NCBI GenBank assembly: GCA_021904315.1
Contig: CM038912.1
Location: 4,489,061-4,553,060 of the forward strand
Direction of reading: 5' to 3'
DNA: 64,000 nt
Source of the DNA: Sphagnum magellanicum
Lineage: Eukaryota; Streptophyta; Sphagnopsida; Sphagnales; Sphagnaceae
The notes beneath the pieces were generated by a model, which had not been told where the DNA came from, did no database searches, and was given only the letters and a program-made list of their open reading frames with translations. Shown here piece after piece: positions 62,863 through 64,000 of the stretch (its first letter is position 1; every line of letters begins with the position of its first letter). The position numbers and the translations under genes were made by a program.

Positions 62863-63496
62863 GTTCAGCATGGTGCAATGCACCTAGTGGTCTGGAGTTG
62901 TTACGGTCAGTGTCATCTTTTGTGAGGCAAATGTAACAAGAATGTCATCACGACGCCATTCCACAAGCTGTGACTTGTGCACAGGTTCTTCCTTGCCGTG
63001 CAATGCAGATCAATGCAGAGTGCAGATAAATGCCTGTATGCTCAGAATGTTGCACATGTGTGCTTGCAACATCAAAACAAAAAAAATGGAAATTAGCTTG
63101 GACCTATAATGGACCTTTTTGGCAGATTACTGGACCTTTCCCTTGAAAACAATGCATTTCCTGCAGCACTGATGGACCTTTTCCAAAAAATTTCCTCAAG
63201 ATTAATTAAATTGATTGTTACAGCCCGCCCGAACCTTTTGTGGCACTACGGTACATGAGGCTAGCTATGGTCACCTTGTATGGAACATTTACCATTTCAC
63301 ATTCTTCTTCCATTGAACCAAGATGTTGGCCTTTTGAAAGGTTAGCACTTACATCACGAGGTGTAATAATACATTTACATTTAGCCATACCAAACATACT
63401 TAGTAGTTTTTTACATATCCAAACTAGCCCATCATGATGTTTTTCCGATTTTTGTCCCTGGTCACTTGAAGTCCTAAAATGAACCCCACCTCCCAT

Positions 63497-64000
63497 AAAT
63501 CAATCATGAAAAATCTATTGCAAAGGATGTCTTTCACCCAATGAAAAACCTTCACATCTTTTGTAAAAATGAAAAGATGGGTGAATGCATGGTATAGTGG
63601 TTCAATAATAGCAAAAAATAATTCCCTATAAATACATATAAGATTTTTTTAAATGGTTCAAATGGACATGGTTATTATTTTTAAAAATATTATTATTTTA
63701 AAGTTTGAATAATACATGTTCAATCACTTTCAAATCTTCCCAAATCTATGTGAAAACTTGCATTTAATGTAGTTGATGTTAGTTTTTAATTTGGAAGTCC
63801 TAAATGGAAAACCCACAAAGTCCAAAAGAATAATGCCCCATCTAAAACTTTCAAAAACATATGCTTTTGGGACCAAAAAATTTAAAATGTGGTCAAATGT
63901 TAACCATTAAAAAATCCCTAATTATTAAACAATCAAGGTTTTCAAAGAAAAGATTCTTCATATGAATTTTTCATCTTGTATTACATTATATATTGAGTCC
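63497..64000. other. AT-rich spacer
   Basis: No further motif is visible between the copia remnant and the right edge. It may be the decayed upstream part of the same copia element. Confidence 0.35.

Larger units (their letters stand above)
59919..63251 (+). mobile_element. Complete pogo/Tigger-like DNA transposon with TIRs
   Basis: The 3,333-bp element has inverted ends CCGTAGTGCCACGAAAGG on the left and CCGTAGTGCCACAAAAGG read from the right, with one mismatch over 22 bases. It is flanked by TA on both sides (59,917-59,918 and 63,252-63,253), as in the Tc1/mariner/pogo group. It sits inside a copia RNase H/RT remnant, which confirms both borders. It carries one long transposase frame on the plus strand. 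The interior is much more GC-rich than the surroundings, which fits recent arrival. Confidence 0.9.
59136..63496 (-). pseudogene. Ty1/copia RT-RNase H remnant, split by a DNA transposon
   Basis: The right part (63,252-63,496) encodes LLSMFGMAKCK, ANLSKGQHL and TIASLMY, the end of a copia reverse transcriptase. Left of the transposon the minus strand resumes at TRLALVVVVG and continues, with stops, to FLGKQEVSYNSP, FRFIRFLGEEGY, KNLVHHSCIKQIDIQFHFV and KEHI, the order seen in copia RNase H. The frame is broken by many stops even without the insertion. Confidence 0.8.

Overview
The window looks like nuclear DNA of a land plant, and I think a non-seed plant such as a fern, lycophyte or bryophyte is most likely, although the sequence does not settle this. 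The evidence is a 15-exon gene with GT-AG introns, a TIR-class NB-ARC/LRR resistance gene, a chromodomain Ty3/gypsy retrotransposon primed by initiator-Met tRNA, and Helitron-like, Tourist-like, copia, LINE and tRNA-derived SINE remnants in AT-rich spacer. Nothing prokaryotic or organellar was seen.

Layout. 1-4,880 is one copy (A) of a segmental duplication: a truncated NB-ARC exon with one in-frame TAG, then spacer and a 48-bp minisatellite. 4,881-9,200 is AT-rich spacer holding a roughly 181-bp tandem repeat. 9,206-16,440 is a decayed chromovirus on the minus strand with a TAAAG target-site duplication. 16,446-32,683 is gene-poor spacer with a candidate short Helitron (19,537-19,879), a SINE-like head (about 28.4 kb), low-complexity repeat blocks and a Tourist-like MITE (31,438-31,815). 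32,684-36,407 is an NB-ARC/LRR gene on the minus strand, whose last exon encodes an unusual C-terminal domain. 35,654-47,590 is duplication copy B, interrupted by two large insertions (36,391-39,335 and 39,832-44,443). About 48.8-50.2 kb is a dead LINE. 51,154-57,728 is a complete folylpolyglutamate synthase gene on the minus strand. 59.1-63.5 kb is a dead copia RT/RNase H region split by a complete DDE transposon with TIRs and a TA target duplication (59,919-63,251).

The only clearly intact cellular gene is folylpolyglutamate synthase (556 codons, every splice phase consistent). The NLR reads well from its P-loop to its C-terminal stop, but it has no TIR exon in the window. Its 5' side was rearranged compared with copy A, so it may be truncated.

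The most unusual signal is in the DDE transposon. Its transposase frame runs 897 codons with no frameshift and no internal TGA, yet carries six TAG and one TAA. Where family context is readable, these stops sit where Gln is expected. Similar stops occur in the chromovirus gag and in NB-ARC copy A. Methylation-driven C-to-T change at CAG (a CHG site) is the simplest explanation; stop-codon reassignment, readthrough or editing is the exotic one.
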